NCBI GenBank assembly: GCA_023423935.1
Contig: JAFAEQ010000070.1
Coordinates: 1 to 64,000, forward strand
Source of the DNA: Pseudomonadota bacterium
GTDB taxonomy: Bacteria > Pseudomonadota > Gammaproteobacteria > Steroidobacterales > Steroidobacteraceae
DNA length: 64,000 nucleotides
Direction: 5' to 3'
Shown here in pieces: positions 60,128 through 64,000 of this stretch (position 1 is its first letter; each line of letters opens with the position of its first letter). The notes under the pieces were generated by a model. It did not search any database and had not been told where the DNA came from. It worked only from the letters and a program-made list of their open reading frames with translations. The position numbers were made by a program, and so were the translations under genes.

Positions 60128-61360
60128 TCAAGTCACGAGCCGGATCACCTCGTCGTACTGGTCTTGAAGTCTTGCGCGGTTTCCGTGTGCCGTTTCAGCA
60201 ATCCGCGCCTCCAATTCAACCCGTTCAGACAACAGATGCTGAAAGTGGTCCAGGATCGTCTGCCGGTTCAGATGTTCGAGTTCCTGGCAGTAGTTTCCCA
60301 GGCCCATGCTGGTCATGACGGCCAGATTCTTCGTCTCATGCGACAGGGAAACGCAGGCCTTGCCGAGGAACAGGCTGAGTACGATGTTGTGAAAGCGCGT
60401 GGCGACGAGCACATCGATTTGTGCGAGTTGCGTGAACAATTCTTGATAGGAGCCGATCGGTTCGTTCGTGAAGTGAGCTGCTGAGGTGTCGAAGCCACGC
60501 TGCTGCAGCGCCCGAACGACGTCACTGCGTACCTCGTCGTCATAGGCCAAGTCTCCAGCAAGCAGCCGCACGCTATGTCCCTGGGCGACTGACCATTCAA
60601 TGAAAGAGCAGAGAGTGTCGAGATAGCCGGCATACTCTTTGGCGTCGTCCGCGCCTGCTTCGCCACGATTCCGGTAGTTGTAGACGCCCACCCCGATTCG
60701 CAGGTGTTGCGGGTCGGCAGGCTCGGTCGTGAGTGCGGGCGGCGGCAGGCTGAATGCGAGATCCGGAAAGACGACGCCTTTGGCGCCCGCACCGATGGCT
60801 TCGATGCGCTCCTTGGAGTGCTCGTCGCGGAATGAACAGAAGTGTGTCAGATCGACCGCATGCCGGATGAAAAAGCGGGCGGCGGAACTCGCCATCGCTT
60901 CGGTGCCCACGCTCAGGAAAATGACCTTACGTCCGCGCAGCCTGCTTGCGACCGTCCATTTGAATAGTTCGTAAGGCAGTCCGAGCGCACCCTCACCGTT
61001 GTCAGTGAGAATTCCGGTGCCTGCAACAACGAGCGCGTCGTAGCGCCCGGCTTCGCGCCACGCGCGCCACCATGCACGCGCTTCCACTCCGGCCCACCAG
61101 AGCTTGCGCAGGATCCTCGGCAGGTTTGGAGCTTCGATCCCATCGCCTCTGCTACGCAATGCGACGGCTTTGATGTTGTGCCTTGATGCAGTGTCCTCGG
61201 GGAAGGAGCAGATGCAGCTCAACTCGGCCGCGGGCAGTCTGAGGCGCAGGTTGTGGATGAGCGCGCCCAACGTGCACTCATTGCCGAAATTGAGTGCTCC
61301 GAAATGCCCCCACAATGCGATACGGGGCGCGGACGCCTGCGACACCTCTGCTGTGGTCAC
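60128..61360 (-). CDS. Polysaccharide pyruvyl transferase family protein
   Basis: A 410-aa cytoplasmic protein of the PS_pyruv_trans family. The N-terminal WGHFGALNFGNECTL resembles the G-x-x-N-x-GD entry loop, and the C-terminal RFHNIVLSLFLGKACVSLSHETKN matches the RxH-x-x-x-x family block. It would add a pyruvate ketal to a sugar of the EPS, making it more acidic. The stop is 4 bp from the DUF1080 stop (convergent), and the next minus gene lies 85 bp upstream. Substrate cannot be told. Confidence 0.87.
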   Translation of the reverse strand: MTTAEVSQASAPRIALWGHFGALNFGNECTLGALIHNLRLRLPAAELSCICSFPEDTASRHNIKAVALRSRGDGIEAPNLPRILRKLWWAGVEARAWWRAWREAGRYDALVVAGTGILTDNGEGALGLPYELFKWTVASRLRGRKVIFLSVGTEAMASSAARFFIRHAVDLTHFCSFRDEHSKERIEAIGAGAKGVVFPDLAFSLPPPALTTEPADPQHLRIGVGVYNYRNRGEAGADDAKEYAGYLDTLCSFIEWSVAQGHSVRLLAGDLAYDDEVRSDVVRALQQRGFDTSAAHFTNEPIGSYQELFTQLAQIDVLVATRFHNIVLSLFLGKACVSLSHETKNLAVMTSMGLGNYCQELEHLNRQTILDHFQHLLSERVELEARIAETAHGNRARLQDQYDEVIRLVT

Positions 61361-61445
61361 CGACTAGAACTCCTGGATCGTGGCGAAACGCGCGACGCTA
61401 CATGATCGAACAAGCTGCATCTGCAGAACGGGAGCCAGCGCGCAA

Positions 61446-62105
61446 TTACGAGAATGGATGGCGGACGAAGTCGAACAGCAATTTTTGTGACTCCACCACT
61501 TGCGTGCGGATCGTGCTGCGTACCCGCCACCAGGTCTGCGGATTGAAATCGGAATAGGCTGAAGGGGAGACGACGAACTGCAGGTCCGTGCCCGCCGCAG
61601 CTCGATCGAGCAGTCGCCGAGCACGTCTCGAGTGATCGGTATAGACGACGAACACCACCTTCCGCAGACGGTTCTCCAGGCACCACGCGACCAGCTTACT
61701 CACTGCGTCTTCCGTGCCTAGTGCGGTCCGGGGAATCAGCTCGACGTTAGAGATTCCCAATGAGCGTAGCTGCATCTGGGAGACGGCGGCGGCGTTGTAG
61801 TAAGCCACGCCGCGCTTCAGAAACTCGGCATCTACGGCATCGGGCGGATCGCTGAACACCGCGACACGATCCGCTACGCCGCGGGCTATGAGGTCCGCAG
61901 CCGTCAGTACACCGGCGCCATCGGCGTCCTGTGATATGACAATGGCATCCGCACGATCGGTTGACTCATTAACCACGAGCATGTTCCCGATTCGAATCAG
62001 TGCGGCGTGACGTATGGAGGGAATTGTGCCCAGGGCGATCGCGACCAGGAGAACCATTGCCGCCCCTGTGAGCAGGCGTCGCGAACGAAAGAATGACAGA
62101 GGCAT
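61446..62105 (-). CDS. DUF218 / YdcF-like membrane-anchored protein
   Basis: A 219-aa protein with one N-terminal membrane segment (about 11-30), then an alpha/beta domain. DAIVISQDADGAG, GVADRVAVFSDPP and TALGTEDAVSKLVAW resemble the ElyC/SanA/YdcF type, whose members affect envelope polysaccharides. Its active residues are not established. It diverges from the methyltransferase and precedes the pyruvyl transferase gene, so both may be one transcript. Confidence 0.7.
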   Translation of the reverse strand: MPLSFFRSRRLLTGAAMVLLVAIALGTIPSIRHAALIRIGNMLVVNESTDRADAIVISQDADGAGVLTAADLIARGVADRVAVFSDPPDAVDAEFLKRGVAYYNAAAVSQMQLRSLGISNVELIPRTALGTEDAVSKLVAWCLENRLRKVVFVVYTDHSRRARRLLDRAAAGTDLQFVVSPSAYSDFNPQTWWRVRSTIRTQVVESQKLLFDFVRHPFS

Positions 62106-62353
62106 GACGAGTGTTGCTGGTCGAAGTGTTCAGAATACCGACGGCCGACGAATGCCGCGATTACGCAGGAATCTCGAACTCGCGGTCAAACATGAAACGC
62201 ACTATAAAGGCGTCCCGATACTGTGACCGATGGCACGTATTGTTTGGGCTTTGCCTTCGATACTTTACACGCGGCTTGGCAAATGGAGTCGGGCCGCTGT
62301 TCTAAAAAGCTGTCGGACTGCTTGGACCGGACTAACAACAAAAGAGCGCGCCC

Positions 62354-63070
62354 GTGAGCATTACGAAAGAACAAACACATTGGGACAAGTGGAATGTCGG
62401 AGAGGCGGATCGTGGGTTGATGCCAGATCGAATTGCACTGCGCGACACCGTGATTGCTAGCTTACGCGCCATCGGGTTACCGAAAGGCAGTGAAGTCCTT
62501 GAAATCGCCTGTGGCGTGGGCTGGGTCGGCGAGCAGCTCTATCGGGACTTCAACTACTTCGGTCTGGATTTCGCGCCGACCGCGATCGAGAAAGCGCTGG
62601 CACGCGTACCTCAGGCGCGATTCGCAGCTGCTGATTTTCTCGAGTGGCCTGCTCCGTCGGCCGCGTATGATGCGATTCTCTGTATCGATGCGGTCGCGTA
62701 CTTTCGCGACCAGGATGCCGCTATCGCGAAGATGCACGACGCGCTCAAGCCAGGAGGCTGGCTGGTCATCACCACACTGAATCCAATGATCTATTCGCGC
62801 ATGCGATGGGTCGGCCCTCCGGGCGAAGGACAGGTTCGCAAGTGGCTTACGCGGGCCCAGTTCCACTCGTTGATCGAACGCAATGGTTTCGATTTGAAGG
62901 AATCCCGGACCATCGAGCCGGGAGGCGACATGGGGGTGCTGCGTCTGCTGAACGCGCGCAAGGTGCATGGGCTCACGTCGGTCCTGGTGGGCAGGAACGG
63001 TTGGAAGCGGATTTTGGAGCGGGTAGGACTGGGCCAGTATCGCGTTCTGGTGGCCCAGAAGCAGGACTGA
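62354..63070 (+). CDS. Class I SAM-dependent methyltransferase
   Basis: A 238-aa cytoplasmic methyltransferase. The AdoMet-binding motif I is VLEIACGVGWVG (about 47-58), the acidic loop is FGLDFAPTAIEKA, and DAILCIDAVAYF is motif IV. The N-terminal EQTHWDKWNVGEAD is common in sugar O-methyltransferases. It starts with GTG; a later ATG would cut into the HWDxW region. Given the context, it may methylate an EPS sugar. Divergent from the DUF218 gene. Confidence 0.85.
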   Translation: MSITKEQTHWDKWNVGEADRGLMPDRIALRDTVIASLRAIGLPKGSEVLEIACGVGWVGEQLYRDFNYFGLDFAPTAIEKALARVPQARFAAADFLEWPAPSAAYDAILCIDAVAYFRDQDAAIAKMHDALKPGGWLVITTLNPMIYSRMRWVGPPGEGQVRKWLTRAQFHSLIERNGFDLKESRTIEPGGDMGVLRLLNARKVHGLTSVLVGRNGWKRILERVGLGQYRVLVAQKQD

Positions 63071-63173
63071 GGTCCGCTGGATCGACAGACAGCAACTGCC
63101 TCATAGTTGCGACACCAGCAGACGGGAGACAACGAGTGAAAGAAAAGAGGCTGATGATGAGCAGGGCGTGCAG

Positions 63174-64000
63174 ATGAGTTTGGGTGGATCGTTCTCCGCC
63201 AATTCGGTCCTGCGAAACCTGGCTCCTGAAGGCCAATCGCCCGAGGTATTGCTCCTCTCGATGCGTCGCATCGCGAGGCTCGTCGCGTACTGCATTGTCT
63301 ACGAATTCGAGGATGTGATCTCGGAGGTCACGGCGGTCGATCGCGTCGAGGCGGATTGCATGACCCGGCTGGAGCGTTCGCGTCGGGCCTACAAGTACTT
63401 GCGTCTGACGATGAAGTCGACGGCGCTCGCGCGGACCCTGGCGCCCGCGCCATCGCGTGTGGCTCTGGATCGCGATTACGAGCTGTTCTTTCCGGTTTTC
63501 AACAATGCCTACGAGCTGTTTTCGCTCGCCACTGTGCCCGACTGGCGCAGGCGGAGTCGGCTGGCTGCGTGCTACATCGGGGAGATCATTTCCGTCGAGC
63601 AGTTGCCGGACTACCTGCTCGAGATGCTGCAGCAGTTCGATCACATCTTCGTGGCAGACAACCACGCGGTCGCAGCTGTCCAGCGCATCACCGGCCGGCC
63701 CTGCACGTATCTGCCGCTCGCTGCGGATGTCGTGAAGTTTTCACCGTACCCGTTGCGTCCCGAGCGTTGCATCGATGTGATCAACATCGGCCGGCGTTCG
63801 CCGGACACGCACGAGGCTTTGCTGGCCGCCGCGCGACAACGGAAATTTTTCTATCACTACGACACGGTCGAGGCGAGCGGTGTCGATCTCAAGCAGCGAA
63901 CCTTCCGCGTTCAGAACAGCACTGAGCATCGGTTTCTGCTCGCGAATCTGTTGAAGCGCAGCCGCTATTGCTTTGCCTATCGTGGATTCGTGAATGACCC
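63174..64000 (+). CDS. Glycosyltransferase-like protein (cut by window edge)
   Basis: An open frame from ATG 63174 to the window end, 275 codons visible with no stop. It has no signal or membrane segment in the visible part. RDYELFFPVFNNAYELF, a GEIISVEQLPDYLLEML segment, and VADNHAVAAVQRITGRPCTYLPLAADVVKFSPYP (with the P-L-A-A-D turn typical of GT-B enzymes between the two Rossmann domains) suggest a GT4-like glycosyltransferase. The donor-binding C-terminal half lies beyond 64000. It is about 100 bp after the methyltransferase. Confidence 0.72.
   Translation, partial: MSLGGSFSANSVLRNLAPEGQSPEVLLLSMRRIARLVAYCIVYEFEDVISEVTAVDRVEADCMTRLERSRRAYKYLRLTMKSTALARTLAPAPSRVALDRDYELFFPVFNNAYELFSLATVPDWRRRSRLAACYIGEIISVEQLPDYLLEMLQQFDHIFVADNHAVAAVQRITGRPCTYLPLAADVVKFSPYPLRPERCIDVINIGRRSPDTHEALLAAARQRKFFYHYDTVEASGVDLKQRTFRVQNSTEHRFLLANLLKRSRYCFAYRGFVND

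Overview
The window looks like chromosome of a GC-rich, Gram-negative gammaproteobacterium. The signs are outer-membrane export genes, lipoprotein and twin-arginine signals, a bacterioferritin pair, and tRNA-Val/gltX/tRNA-Ala/tRNA-Glu housekeeping islands. A Steroidobacter-like lineage is a guess from the mix of exopolysaccharide (EPS) genes and plant-polymer hydrolases; nothing in the sequence proves it. Most of the 64 kb is one large EPS / cell-surface locus.

Layout. 1-127: four degenerate ~23-bp repeats ending in a CA dinucleotide, probably the end of an IS21-like element. 128-1547: no convincing gene, but one strong orphan terminator. 1548-5695: ugd-manC-manB, supplying UDP-glucuronate and GDP-mannose. 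5841-8926: a PAS/GAF histidine kinase and its single-domain response regulator. 9021-10888: three tRNAs with good sigma70 promoters, and gltX. 11318-17878: a sigma54-promoter lipoprotein, bfr/bfd with a Fur box, then PrsK-PrsR-EpsL of the PEP-CTERM/exosortase type. No exosortase or PEP-CTERM protein is visible here. 17875-22711 (minus): a GMC oxidoreductase / two SDRs / Gfo-Idh operon of nucleotide-sugar type. 22880-25285: a WecG-type glycosyltransferase and an acyltransferase. 25636-30116 (minus): a DprE2 / DprE1 / HAD-UbiA / flippase-like set that resembles the mycobacterial pathway to polyprenyl-phosphate arabinose. 30323-33457: a polytopic membrane protein and an O-antigen ligase/polymerase. 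33486-49076 (minus): GH9, a GH12-like protein, and two copies of a module made of DUF1800+Calx-beta, DUF1501 and Calx-beta+GH12-like. The left copy is headed by a clear c-di-GMP-I (GEMM) riboswitch. 49386-59089 (minus): the epsE-epsF-epsG export/chain-length operon with three glycosyltransferases, a Wzx-type flippase and a GMC oxidoreductase with a small Tat partner. 59314-64000: a DUF1080 lipoprotein, a pyruvyl transferase, a DUF218-like protein, a methyltransferase and a glycosyltransferase cut by the window edge.

How it may work together (inference). Sugar nucleotides and a lipid-linked pentose feed glycosyltransferases. The repeat unit is flipped and polymerised (Wzx, Wzy-like), exported through EpsE/EpsF/EpsG and EpsL, and decorated by acyl and possibly pyruvyl groups. 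The riboswitch would tie the secreted GH9/GH12-like/DUF1501/DUF1800 set to c-di-GMP, the usual biofilm signal. The best candidate for an undescribed system is this duplicated Calx-beta / GH12-like / DUF1501 / DUF1800 module. All three of its GH12-like domains carry Ser where I expect the catalytic nucleophile Glu. A second oddity is a PrsR-type sigma54 activator that has lost the GAFTGA loop.
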